From Segatella copri (GTDB lineage: Bacteria > Bacteroidota > Bacteroidia > Bacteroidales > Bacteroidaceae): a stretch of DNA of 64,000 nucleotides. Each line of letters starts with the position of its first letter. The first letter of the stretch is position 1. The translations under genes were made by a program, and so were the position numbers. Of the stretch, positions 1-7,913 are shown piece after piece. Below the pieces are notes generated by a model. The model worked only from the letters and a program-made list of their open reading frames with translations, was not told where the DNA came from and searched no databases. The DNA lies in contig NZ_JAPDUW010000001.1 of assembly GCF_026015295.1 (NCBI RefSeq), positions 1,612,001 to 1,676,000 on the forward strand, in the 5' to 3' direction.

Positions 1-559
1 CCTCTTGCTGCTTCAAGGGGCTGAAGAAATCTCGCATAATATTGCGGATGGTTTTCTGCAAGTCTTCGTCACTGACAGAATCATGCATTGGAGCATCATA
101 TTCATCGATGAGAACAACTGCTTGTTTACCTGTTTGAGCAGCTGCTGCAAGCAAGATGTTCTTAAGACGACCTCCAAAAGACTTCTCATCTATTGGATTA
201 ACTTTTAAACCATATTTTTTCTCTTCTACTTCTAGTATTCCGTTTAGAATTGAATATGTATTCTCCAAACTATAATATTTACCACAGCTCAGATCCAGGT
301 GGATGACAGGATATGCCGTCCATTCCTTCTCCATCTGTTCAATGGCAAGGCCCTTAAACAGTTCTTTCTTACCCTCGAAATAAGCCTGGAGGGTAGATAC
401 AAACAAGGATTTTCCGAATCGACGTGGGCGACTCAGAAAATGAAATTTGGCATAATGAGCCAACTGATAGACGATAGCCGTCTTGTCAGCATAGAAGTAA
501 TTCCCCTTCACGATTTCGGAGAACGTTTGTATTCCCAAAGGATATCTCTTTGAAGCCAT
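1..559 (-). CDS. AAA-ATPase / DUF1703-type ATP-binding protein, 3' part missing
   Basis: Read on the minus strand from the ATG at 559, the frame stays open to the window edge, giving about 186 residues. The start MASKRYPLGIQTFSEI and the segment FLSRPRRFGKSLFVSTL (Walker A-like RRFGKS) are typical of the AAA-ATPase-like family that usually carries a C-terminal PD-(D/E)XK nuclease-like domain. VVLIDEYDAPM is the Walker B motif. The C-terminal half lies outside the window. These genes are commonly multicopy in Prevotella and Bacteroides and are thought to belong to mobile or defence-like gene sets; their molecular role is not established. Next to it are hipBA and an inverted-repeat element, so this corner looks accessory. 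The family call is firm; the function is not. Confidence 0.85.
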   Translation of the reverse strand, partial: MASKRYPLGIQTFSEIVKGNYFYADKTAIVYQLAHYAKFHFLSRPRRFGKSLFVSTLQAYFEGKKELFKGLAIEQMEKEWTAYPVIHLDLSCGKYYSLENTYSILNGILEVEEKKYGLKVNPIDEKSFGGRLKNILLAAAAQTGKQAVVLIDEYDAPMHDSVSDEDLQKTIRNIMRDFFSPLKQQE

Positions 560-584
560 AATCTTACTCTTAATAATTAATGTA

Positions 585-615
585 CAAAGATACAGATAAT
601 ATTTCAGAAAACAAG
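585..615 (-). promoter_or_regulatory. promoter of the AAA-ATPase gene
   Basis: On the minus strand TATCTTTG (585-592) matches the Bacteroidota -7 element TAnnTTTG, and CTTG (612-615) sits 19 bp upstream as a near match to the -33 TTTG. The leader to the ATG at 559 would be about 20 nt. A second TATCTTTG at 703-710 on the same strand could be another promoter. Confidence 0.5.
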
Positions 616-745
616 CATTTTTCTGATTATTAACAATATATCTAAAGGAAAACGACCCGCACATTTGAGCATCGTTGAGAGGCTTGGCGGGTTCTCGTGC
701 TGCAAAGATACGAATAATCTTTGATCATACAAACTTTTTAGAAGG

Positions 746-788
746 AAAATAGAAAAAGCAAAGTGGATTTCTTTGCTTTTTCTATTTT
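746..788 (-). terminator. intrinsic terminator downstream of hipA
   Basis: A 17-bp stem (AAATAGAAAAAGCAAAG and its complement) closes a 7-nt loop, with T/A-rich flanks. It lies 15 nt beyond the hipA stop and could act on either strand. Confidence 0.7.
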
Positions 789-802
789 AAATCAAATATC
801 TT

Positions 803-2293
803 CTATCTCAGCAGATATTTCGCAACCAAATCTCTAAGCATCGACTCCGGAAGATTCGACAATCCCGTCTCTTGAATCGTAGCATATTCGGGCTTGTTCT
901 TTCCGATAATAAACTTACACTCTCGCCCATCTATGCTTGCATACAAATGGAAGTTGCCTTTGTAAGCCTGCTCTATGCGAACATCAGTACAACTTTTGCC
1001 ATCTATCTCAAAAGAAGCAGAACTGTTGTCTTTATCCTCCAATCCCCATGATACGAGATGAGCATTTATCGCTGACTCTATGGAACTGATCCATCTGTCC
1101 TGAACCTCATTTCGCTTGGCTATGTCACGGAATTGCCGCAGAGAATCAGCTACTTCCCTAATGATTGCATCAGCACGCCGAATGCCATTGTCCTTGGCAA
1201 ACAGAATGGCATCATCGTAAGAAATATGATGCAGCTTAGACCTTACATACATACAATGACCCGTATTAGGTAAATAGCCTCCTGTATCTATAATATAAGT
1301 GAGGTCGTAGGCTGGTGACAAACGCCAAATCCCCGCCTCGTCCATCACAAAAGAGAAATTCTTTGTATGGTCATCCGTATTGTTGGAAAGTACATTGAAC
1401 ACAAGTCTGCGAAATACTTCCTGGCAATCTGTATCCGGCAAATGTAATTTTCTGCAGACAGCAATAAGTCCCTCATAGCTATCGGCTTCCGGAGAAATCG
1501 CAGCAAGGGTCTGCGTATGCAACTTTCTCTCACCATCACGATCGAAACGCTTCGTTATGAAATTCCTGTTTCCATCTATCTCATATAGTCGGGATGGCAT
1601 CATATCTATTCCCGACTTGATGGCCATCTCGTAATAGGTCATCTCTATCTCGGCAGAACTATATTTCGTATCGCCAAATTTCAATATGTAATAATCATAA
1701 TCCTGCAGCCCAGCCACCTGACCGCTTCGTATCTCCCCCGTAGTTTTATTGATGGCAATGATAGCCTTAGGTTGGCGTCCACCAGCCGATGTTCCCACCG
1801 TAAGCAAGGACTGCATCGTGATAGATTCCTCTGGCATGATATGGGCATTTTCACGCTCGATGAAAATGCGCTCAGCCAAGTCTGCCAACGACTTGACATC
1901 TATCATTTCAGCCTTATCCGTCTTTGCCACCTCTGGTAAGAATTCCAATGCACCCATGCCTCGCTTACCGATAAAAGAAAGTTTATCCAACGGAGTTATA
2001 TCAGCATTTGGAATATGATTTTGAATTCGCCAAAGCTCGAAAAGCTGATTACCCCAGGCATCCGGCAACGAATCTGCCAGAAATGCAGGAAGTTTCTGGT
2101 ACATTTTGGCATCCTCTCCCCACACGGGTGTCATTGCACGAATACCACGCACAGGAGCTTGAAGAGGAGAAACATCAATTCCCTGCTTCAAGAACTCAGG
2201 ATTATATGTAAAGTACGATAACCTGCGGCGATTGTCCCATGCCAAGCGACCGATTTCTTCGTCCCAAAGCATTACTCTCAAAGTATTTACCAT
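803..2293 (-). CDS. hipA: HipA-family serine/threonine kinase toxin
   Basis: 496-aa toxin of a HipBA type II toxin-antitoxin module. HipA kinases phosphorylate a cellular target (glutamyl-tRNA synthetase in E. coli) and cause growth arrest; the target here is unknown. Visible are an N-terminal subdomain (about 1-120), a glycine-rich loop VGTSAGGRQPKA (167-178) where E. coli HipA has its autophosphorylated phosphate-binding loop, the kinase signature NNTDDHTKNFSF (304-315) with catalytic Asp and metal-binding Asn, and SPAYDLTY (326-333) with the metal-binding Asp. The protein is about 55 aa longer than E. coli HipA; residues from about 412 on form an extra C-terminal region whose fold I do not recognise. 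The start is ATG at 2293, 9 bp after the hipB stop, so the two genes are co-transcribed. The key residues are intact, so the toxin looks active. Confidence 0.93.
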   Translation of the reverse strand: MVNTLRVMLWDEEIGRLAWDNRRRLSYFTYNPEFLKQGIDVSPLQAPVRGIRAMTPVWGEDAKMYQKLPAFLADSLPDAWGNQLFELWRIQNHIPNADITPLDKLSFIGKRGMGALEFLPEVAKTDKAEMIDVKSLADLAERIFIERENAHIMPEESITMQSLLTVGTSAGGRQPKAIIAINKTTGEIRSGQVAGLQDYDYYILKFGDTKYSSAEIEMTYYEMAIKSGIDMMPSRLYEIDGNRNFITKRFDRDGERKLHTQTLAAISPEADSYEGLIAVCRKLHLPDTDCQEVFRRLVFNVLSNNTDDHTKNFSFVMDEAGIWRLSPAYDLTYIIDTGGYLPNTGHCMYVRSKLHHISYDDAILFAKDNGIRRADAIIREVADSLRQFRDIAKRNEVQDRWISSIESAINAHLVSWGLEDKDNSSASFEIDGKSCTDVRIEQAYKGNFHLYASIDGRECKFIIGKNKPEYATIQETGLSNLPESMLRDLVAKYLLR

Positions 2294-2302
2294 AACCAGT
2301 TA

Positions 2303-2611
2303 TTATTTAGTATGACGAATTCTCTGTGCCTTCTTCTCATCCTTTCTCATCAGATAAGGAGATGGAGGAAGTTCTGGAAGCACATCATTGATGGCATCAA
2401 TCTGCCCTACCACCTTCAGTAAGAGGAGAAAAGTGGAAAGCGAAAGATTGCCCGCTGTACCATTCTCAAACTTGTGGATGGTGGTCAAGCCAAGCCCAGT
2501 AAGCTCGGCAACCTCTTTCTGGGTGAGATTGCATCTCATTCTATATTCCTTGAATCTTACTCCCAGTAAACGTACCAACTCAGGAGTAGAATATTCATAT
2601 AAATCTGCCAT
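2303..2611 (-). CDS. hipB: HipB-type XRE antitoxin
   Basis: 102-aa DNA-binding antitoxin located immediately upstream of hipA. Residues about 12-68 form an HTH_3/XRE domain: FKEYRMRCNLTQKEVAELTG is helices 1-2 and LGLTTIHKFENG the recognition helix region. The tail (EKKAQRIRHTK) is basic and probably flexible, as in HipB proteins. HipB normally binds HipA, blocks its kinase activity and represses the operon. The start ATG at 2611 follows a leader that holds palindromes near the predicted transcription start, which fits autoregulation. Confidence 0.9.
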   Translation of the reverse strand: MADLYEYSTPELVRLLGVRFKEYRMRCNLTQKEVAELTGLGLTTIHKFENGTAGNLSLSTFLLLLKVVGQIDAINDVLPELPPSPYLMRKDEKKAQRIRHTK

Positions 2612-2630
2612 AATCTTCTATTAATTTATC

Positions 2631-2695
2631 TATCATTATAATGATATTTATCCCATATATCAGCCTTTACCTTCAATATACTGATATTTATGGGT
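2631..2695. promoter_or_regulatory. candidate HipB operators
   Basis: TATCATTATAATGATA (2631-2646) is a perfect 16-bp palindrome. ATATCAG (2657-2663) and CTGATAT (2681-2687) form a second inverted repeat, flanked by CCCAT and ATGGG extensions. Both lie between the predicted hipB transcription start and its ATG, where an autoregulating HipB would be expected to bind. Binding is inferred. Confidence 0.5.
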
Positions 2696-2696
2696 A

Positions 2697-2728
2697 CAAA
2701 AATAAGAAAAAGAAATGAGACTGGCAAG
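2697..2728 (-). promoter_or_regulatory. hipBA promoter
   Basis: Minus-strand TATTTTTG (2697-2704) fits TAnnTTTG, with CTTG (2725-2728) 20 bp upstream at the -33 position. The operator-like repeats begin directly downstream. Confidence 0.5.
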
Positions 2729-2827
2729 CTTTCAAGAGATTATTTTCTAACTTACTATCATTTTTCAGGAAAATGATGCGAGGAGTCGCTTACAAATGAC
2801 GCAGATTCACCCATTCCTTTATACTCA

Positions 2828-3554
2828 CACATAAATATTTTTTCTTGAAAAAAGTCTCAAAGTATCATTATTTGCAAATATATCACTGATACATAATGAA
2901 TTACAAAATGATACTTCCAAATATATTTACAAAGAAGTATCATAGAAGTATCATGATTTCAATAGAAGTATCATTAAATCACCATGATGCATCATAAAAA
3001 AACACGAAATTATAGTCAACTAAATATAGAAAAACTACAATTTGCTTGTTCAAAATAGTGCCCGAAAATCACCCCATGAAACGGGCATTCAATGCCCGCA
3101 GCACGGGCAATGAGTACCCAACACTTGGTCTACCGATGCCCATCACTTGATCCCTTAGTGACCGTGTGACGGGCACTAAGAGACCAACCTATGTGCTTAT
3201 TCCTAACTACAGTTATCTGTTTTCCATCTTATTCCTGGTTAATATTGGCATACTTTATAAACTAGAAAGGTAGACACACTATCAGTTTTATAAAACGGAA
3301 ATACTAGACATTTCTTAGTTTTTATGCCTGTATTTCTAGACATAAATCCTCAAAAAAAAGGCGTTCTTTGAAAGCAACTTACCTGAATTTTATGATACTT
3401 CTATTGAATTTATGATACTTCTATGATACTTCTTTGTAAAATAAACAGAAAAGTCTCATTTTTATAAACCATTATATATCAATCGCATACATCGGTTTTA
3501 GCCGCAAATAATGAGACTTTGAGACTTTTTTCGAGAAAAAAAACTTTTATGTGC
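2828..3554. repeat. non-coding element with ~150-bp imperfect inverted repeats
   Basis: This fills most of the gene-free stretch 2612-3639. The left arm (2828-2976) and right arm (3390-3554) are inverted copies. The outer blocks (2828-2874 and 3505-3553) share GAAAAAAGTCTCAAAGT. The inner blocks (2926-2976 and 3390-3440) each hold three copies of AGAAGTATCAT: 2933-2943, 2944-2954 and 2964-2974 on the left; 3392-3402, 3412-3422 and 3423-3433 inverted on the right. The segments between the blocks have diverged. The core contains a cluster of stem-loops but no credible ORF. It could be a MITE-like element or a remnant of a larger mobile element; I see no clear target-site duplication. Confidence 0.7.
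3057..3187. other. nested stem-loops in the core of the inverted-repeat element
   Basis: AGTGCCCG (3057-3064) pairs with CGGGCACT (3170-3177), and TTGGTCT (3125-3131) with AGACCAA (3181-3187). CGGGCATT and AATGCCCG (3082-3098) form a tight hairpin. CTTAGTG (3154-3160) pairs with CACTAAG (3174-3180), with an inner CCGT/ACGG stem. The segment is richer in G+C than its surroundings. It may be a structured RNA or a recombination/replication site; function unknown. Confidence 0.5.
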
Positions 3555-3597
3555 ACGAAAGAAAAGGAAAGAAGAAAGCAGTAATTATAAAAGAAAA

Positions 3598-3630
3598 AAG
3601 CAGCAATGGCTACTACTCCATTGCTGCTTT
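3598..3630. terminator. bidirectional terminator after the GH13-AlaX gene
   Basis: AGCAGCAATGG pairs with CCATTGCTGCT around an 8-nt loop. It has A-runs on the left and T-runs on the right, so it has a U-tract in both directions. It lies just past the stop at 3640. Confidence 0.85.
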
Positions 3631-3639
3631 TTTTATATT

Positions 3640-5832
3640 TTACTGAACAATCTTGAAGCGGATACGCAAAGAATGCGCATGCTCATCCCAATTGGTACCC
3701 AACAGTACGAACTTGCCAATCTGGGCGGTAGAACGGACATGCTTGCCGATACATGGACAAACATCATAATCACCGATACGAACCAGACGCAAGGTCTCGC
3801 TCGCATCATCCGGCAGACGGTCTAACTTGACGTTAGCCGGAATATGGTCACGATCCACAAACTCGTAAGTAACAGGCATATCAAGCTCTATCAGACGATT
3901 CATTTCCGTCTCAATCTCCTTCTCCTCCTGGCGGGTAGGCTTGTGATCGACTAAGAAAGTCATCTTACTCTTCTTTCGCTCAATATGTGCATTGCGGCTG
4001 CGCTCACAGCCAAACAGGCGAACCATCAACTGATTGAGCAGATGCTCAGCCGTATGAGCAGGAGGGAATTCCTCCTTATGATGCTCATTCAATATGATAT
4101 CACTTTCCTCCATCTTGACATTGAATTTATAGATTCTTACTCCGTTAGCATCCATTGATATCGGGAATACGCCATCCTTCTTCAACTCAACCTTCTTCTT
4201 ACCACCCGAGAACAGTTCTGTTACCAGCACCTCCTCTTCAGCAATATGAAAGAAATCAAAAGCATGACCAGGGATGCAAACCTGTAGCTGGCGCGCCTCC
4301 TGAGCAAAGTTAAGTACGATGAGCATGGCTTCATCATCCTTCTTGCGAAGGAAGGCGAAATTGGTACGGGGATCGAAATTCTCAGAACCCGGATTCACAT
4401 ACATCAAATCGAAGGTCTCACCCTCGCGGATGGCTTTCTCTTCATTGGCGAAGCGAAGAAGCTGACGATAAGTGGCTGCCAGATATTTCTGCTCTTGACT
4501 CAATGCCGAGTCAGATGAATCCTGATAGGCATGTGCCAGAGTTTCCGGACTCCAATAGTCGAATATCGTGGTACGGCCATCCGTGCCGCTGAATCCTTCC
4601 TCATCCATTCCCTTCTCGCCGAATTCCTGACCGCTGTAAAGCATGAAAGGATTCTTCTGGAAGAAGAGACTCATGGCTGCCGCAGGAATCGCCTTCATGG
4701 CTGAGCCACAGAAGAAATCGCTGGCGATGCGCTGCTCATCATGATTCTCAAGGAAATAGAGCATGTGATCGCGGATATCATCCACTACCTGCCACTCGTG
4801 AGTGATACTGGCTGCCGGACGCTCACCACGAACCACGCCACGCAGGCAATCATACATTCCTACCTTGTCATAAAGATAATCGAAACCAGCCTTTACATAG
4901 TTGCGGTACTGGTTAGGATCATAAACCTCGCCGATAACCACGATGTGAGGATACTTCGCCTTCAATATTCCTGTAGCGTATGACCAGAAGGCCGTTGGCA
5001 CCATTTCTGCCATATCACAGCGGAAGCCATCAACACCCTTGCTTGCCCAGAAGAGGAGGATATCTGTCATCTTGCCCCATGTGTTTGGCACTGGTTCATA
5101 ATGATAGCTTCTGCCTCCTGCATCACAGTAATCTACACCGTAATTGAGTTTCACGGTCTCATACCAGTCGTTACAGCCAGGATGGTTATCAAACCGGTCG
5201 TTTCCTGTAGCTCTGGCTGGGCTCTCGGTATAAGGTTCATAAATCTTGGCATCTTTCGCAGAAAAAGCCTTGAACTCTGGTTTGGACTGACGGATTTCAT
5301 TCAAATCCAAATCGCCCCATGCATAATAGAAATTATTCCTGGTAGAGAAGTGCATGTTCGGATCATCATCTTCTCCCAAATCCCGTACACCTGTTGGTTT
5401 GCAAATGGAATGATACTCTCGGGCTACATGGTTCGGAACGAAATCCATGATTACTTTCATACCTGCCTTGTGAGTACGTTCTATCAGCTGCTCCCACTCT
5501 TTCATTCTCATACTGACATTCACAGCCAAGTCTGGATCGATATCATAGTAGTCGGTAATAGCATATGGCGAACCTGCTTTTCCCTTCACTACCTCTGCAT
5601 GCTGAGTAGGAATTCCATAAGAAGAGTAGTTTGTCTGAGTGGCATGACGAATCACACCGGTATACCAAATATGTGTAAATCCCATATCGTGGATGCGAGC
5701 CAGAACTTCATCTGAGAAATTATTCAGCTTTCCGCAACCATTCTCTTCGATGGTACCATTTTCCTTACAGGTTGTATTCTGGTTTCCGAAGAGTCGTGGG
5801 AGAACCTGGTATATAATAACTTTTTCCTTCAT
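3640..5832 (-). CDS. GH13 alpha-amylase-family protein fused to an AlaX-like tRNA-editing domain
   Basis: 730 aa, no signal peptide, so cytoplasmic. Residues 1-~570 are a GH13 alpha-amylase with all four signature regions: DFVPNH (130-135), GFRCDMAE with nucleophile D273, GEVYD with acid/base E302, and ENHDEQ with H364/D365. It probably acts on intracellular alpha-glucans. Residues 574-730 match the second additional domain of alanyl-tRNA synthetase/AlaX, which hydrolyses mischarged tRNA. The zinc ligands HTAEH (H593, H597) and CIGKH (C694, H698) are intact. The junction KFNVKMEESD carries an in-frame ATG at 4113 that could once have been, or could still be, a separate start giving 157 aa. 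No stop or frame change is visible between the domains. I know of no accepted functional link between the two activities. Domain calls are strong; the biological meaning is open. Confidence 0.9.
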   Translation of the reverse strand: MKEKVIIYQVLPRLFGNQNTTCKENGTIEENGCGKLNNFSDEVLARIHDMGFTHIWYTGVIRHATQTNYSSYGIPTQHAEVVKGKAGSPYAITDYYDIDPDLAVNVSMRMKEWEQLIERTHKAGMKVIMDFVPNHVAREYHSICKPTGVRDLGEDDDPNMHFSTRNNFYYAWGDLDLNEIRQSKPEFKAFSAKDAKIYEPYTESPARATGNDRFDNHPGCNDWYETVKLNYGVDYCDAGGRSYHYEPVPNTWGKMTDILLFWASKGVDGFRCDMAEMVPTAFWSYATGILKAKYPHIVVIGEVYDPNQYRNYVKAGFDYLYDKVGMYDCLRGVVRGERPAASITHEWQVVDDIRDHMLYFLENHDEQRIASDFFCGSAMKAIPAAAMSLFFQKNPFMLYSGQEFGEKGMDEEGFSGTDGRTTIFDYWSPETLAHAYQDSSDSALSQEQKYLAATYRQLLRFANEEKAIREGETFDLMYVNPGSENFDPRTNFAFLRKKDDEAMLIVLNFAQEARQLQVCIPGHAFDFFHIAEEEVLVTELFSGGKKKVELKKDGVFPISMDANGVRIYKFNVKMEESDIILNEHHKEEFPPAHTAEHLLNQLMVRLFGCERSRNAHIERKKSKMTFLVDHKPTRQEEKEIETEMNRLIELDMPVTYEFVDRDHIPANVKLDRLPDDASETLRLVRIGDYDVCPCIGKHVRSTAQIGKFVLLGTNWDEHAHSLRIRFKIVQ

Positions 5833-5856
5833 TTAGCGGCTTTACTAAAAAAATGA

Positions 5857-5903
5857 AACGTTTTACCTTTCCAACAACGCCTTTGCTGAAAAGATAAAAC
5901 GTT
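5857..5903 (-). terminator. hairpin between fabD and the GH13-AlaX gene
   Basis: AACGTTTTA (5857-5865) pairs with TAAAACGTT (5895-5903), and part of the interior (CCTTTC with GAAAAG) can extend it. On the minus strand it is followed by CATTTTTTT, so it probably ends fabD transcripts. Confidence 0.6.
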
Positions 5904-5921
5904 GAATAGTGTTATTGTTGA

Positions 5922-6809
5922 TTAAGCAATACCATGAGCGGCAACATTCTTGTCGATGCGGCCAATCATACCCTGCAATGCCTTGCCAGGACCACACTCT
6001 GTGAAGTCATCAGCACCATCAGCAATCATAGCCTGTACAGATGAAGTCCAACGTACAGAACTTGTAAGCTGTGCGATGAGGTTCTGCTGAATCTCAGCTG
6101 GATCAGTATGAGGCTTACCGTCTACATTCTGGTAAACCGGGCACTTAGGAGCAGAGAATGTAGTCTTCTCGATGGCAGCCTGAAGTTCATCCTTAGCTGG
6201 CTGCATCAATGGAGAGTGGAAAGCACCACCAACCTTCAAAGGCAATGCACGCTTAGCACCGGCAGCCTTCAGCTTCTCGCAAGCAGCATTGATAGCATCT
6301 ACGTTACCAGAGATAACGAGCTGACCAGGGCAGTTGTAGTTAGCAGCAACTACCACGTTGCCTTCTGTGCTTACCTCAGCGCAGATTTCCTCAACCTTCT
6401 CATCTGGCAAACCGATGATGGCAGCCATGGTACCAGGGTTAGCCTCGCAAGCCTTCTGCATAGCGTTGGCACGGGCAGCAACGAGTTTCAAACCATCCTC
6501 GAAAGCCATAGCACCGGCAGCAACCAATGCAGAGAACTCACCGAGAGAGTGACCAGCAACCATAGCTGGCTTGAATTCCTCACCCAGGCAAAGAGCAGAG
6601 ATAACAGAATGGAGGAATACAGCAGGCTGGGTAACCTTGGTTTCCTTCAACTGATCGTCGGTTCCGGCGAACATGATATCAGTAATCTTGAAGCCGAGAA
6701 TCTCGTCGGCCTTATCAAAAAGTTCTTTTGCCAATGCGTTGTTATCGTAGAGATCCTTACCCATACCTACGAACTGAGAACCCTGTCCAGGGAAAACAAA
6801 TGCTTTCAT
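5922..6809 (-). CDS. fabD: malonyl-CoA:ACP transacylase
   Basis: 295-aa enzyme that moves malonyl from CoA to acyl carrier protein for fatty-acid synthesis, in the cytoplasm. The N-terminal FPGQGSQFVGMG (6-17) is diagnostic. GHSLGEFS holds the nucleophile S88, R113 in AARANAMQ matches the malonyl-binding arginine, and GAFHSPLM holds catalytic H198. Length matches the family. It stands alone, between the rplI terminator and a terminator before the amylase gene. Confidence 0.95.
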   Translation of the reverse strand: MKAFVFPGQGSQFVGMGKDLYDNNALAKELFDKADEILGFKITDIMFAGTDDQLKETKVTQPAVFLHSVISALCLGEEFKPAMVAGHSLGEFSALVAAGAMAFEDGLKLVAARANAMQKACEANPGTMAAIIGLPDEKVEEICAEVSTEGNVVVAANYNCPGQLVISGNVDAINAACEKLKAAGAKRALPLKVGGAFHSPLMQPAKDELQAAIEKTTFSAPKCPVYQNVDGKPHTDPAEIQQNLIAQLTSSVRWTSSVQAMIADGADDFTECGPGKALQGMIGRIDKNVAAHGIA

Positions 6810-6877
6810 TTTATCCTTATATTTTTTAGTTTATAAATAATATTCTGTAATAAATATGAATTCTCTGAATCCGACTG

Positions 6878-6885
6878 CAAAGGTA
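6878..6885 (-). promoter_or_regulatory. fabD promoter -7 element
   Basis: Minus-strand TACCTTTG fits TAnnTTTG, about 70 nt upstream of the fabD ATG. No good -33 match is visible. Confidence 0.45.
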
Positions 6886-6997
6886 CAATAAAATTCTGAG
6901 AATCAGCAGAGAATATTAAAAAATAAAGTTATATATTCTAAATTACTACAAGAATGGTAAAAACTTTCCATTCAGAACTGGGAAAAGATACAAAAAA

Positions 6998-7025
6998 ATC
7001 CCTAATGCCTTGCGGCAAAAGGGAT
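6998..7025 (-). terminator. terminator of the rpsF-rpsR-rplI operon
   Basis: On the minus strand ATCCCT...AGGGAT forms the stem, with an inner GCC/GGC stem, followed by seven T. It lies 66 nt past the rplI stop. Confidence 0.8.
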
Positions 7026-7090
7026 CTTTATATTAATTTGCTTTACAGTGCGAAAAATATCGTACTTCATACAAATTGATTGAGCTAGGA

Positions 7091-7621
7091 TTATTCAGCT
7101 GCTGGAGCCTCTTCCTCAGCTGCAGCCTCAGCAGGTGCCTCAACTGGAGCCTCCTCAGCAGCAGGAGCTGCAACAGGAGCGTTCTCAGCAACAACGTTAA
7201 CTGGAACCTTAACCTCAACCTCCTTGTGGTAGTGTACAGTAGCCTCGTACTCACCAACCTTCTTAGCATCCTTCATAGTGATGATCTTGCGATCAACCTC
7301 GATGCCCTTCTTAGCGAGTTCCTCAGCAACAGTTGCAGCGTTAACTGAGCCATAGAGCTGACCAGTAGCGCTCACCTTAGCAGCAATAGTAAGAACAATG
7401 CCCTCGAGAGCCTCGCCCTTCTTAACAGCCTCAGCCTTGATAGCCTCAAGCTTGTGAGCCTGCTGCTTCAAATCCTCAGCCAACTGCTTCTTAGCAGATG
7501 GAGATGCGATAACAGCCTTACCTGTAGGGATAAGGAAGTTACGACCATAACCACTCTTTACATTTACGATATCGTTCTTATATCCAAGACCGATAATATC
7601 TTGCTTCAAAATAATTTCCAT
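7091..7621 (-). CDS. rplI: 50S ribosomal protein L9
   Basis: 176 aa. L9 binds 23S rRNA near the L1 stalk base and helps maintain the reading frame. The N-terminal rRNA-binding domain MEIILKQDIIGLGYKNDIV and the GYGRNFLIPTGKA motif are clear, followed by the long helix and the C-terminal domain. The protein is longer than usual: from about residue 148 it ends in a tail made almost only of Ala, Glu, Pro and Val, probably disordered and acidic. It is the last gene of rpsF-rpsR-rplI, 20 bp after rpsR. Confidence 0.96.
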   Translation of the reverse strand: MEIILKQDIIGLGYKNDIVNVKSGYGRNFLIPTGKAVIASPSAKKQLAEDLKQQAHKLEAIKAEAVKKGEALEGIVLTIAAKVSATGQLYGSVNAATVAEELAKKGIEVDRKIITMKDAKKVGEYEATVHYHKEVEVKVPVNVVAENAPVAAPAAEEAPVEAPAEAAAEEEAPAAE

Positions 7622-7641
7622 TCTTCTTTATCCTCCTTAAA

Positions 7642-7911
7642 TTACTTCATCAAATCGGTTACGTAAGGAAGCAAAGCGATCTGGCGAGCACGCTTTACAG
7701 CCTGTGCTACACGGCGCTGATACTTCAAAGATGTACCTGTGATACGACGTGGAAGGATTTTACCCTGCTCGTTCAAGAACTTCTTCAAGAACTCTGGATC
7801 CTTGTAGTCGATGTACTTAATACCGCTCTTCTTGAAACGGCAATACTTCTTCTTCTTTGTGTCGATAGAAGGAGCAGTCAAATAACGGATTTCTGATTTC
7901 TGATCTGCCAT
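7642..7911 (-). CDS. rpsR: 30S ribosomal protein S18
   Basis: 89 aa. S18 forms a heterodimer with S6 on the platform of the small subunit. [20 protein letters not shown] and the [25 protein letters not shown] segment are characteristic. It lies 2 bp after rpsF and 20 bp before rplI, so translation is probably coupled. No ssb or priB is inserted here, unlike in many other phyla. Confidence 0.97.
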   Translation of the reverse strand: MADQKSEIRYLTAPSIDTKKKKYCRFKKSGIKYIDYKDPEFLKKFLNEQGKILPRRITGTSLKYQRRVAQAVKRARQIALLPYVTDLMK

Positions 7912-7913
7912 GA

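Noticed and set aside
2933..3433. AGAAGTATCAT copies as a CRISPR or plasmid iteron origin
   Set aside because: Copies are 11 bp, mirrored in two arms, without spacers; no replication initiator gene is present.
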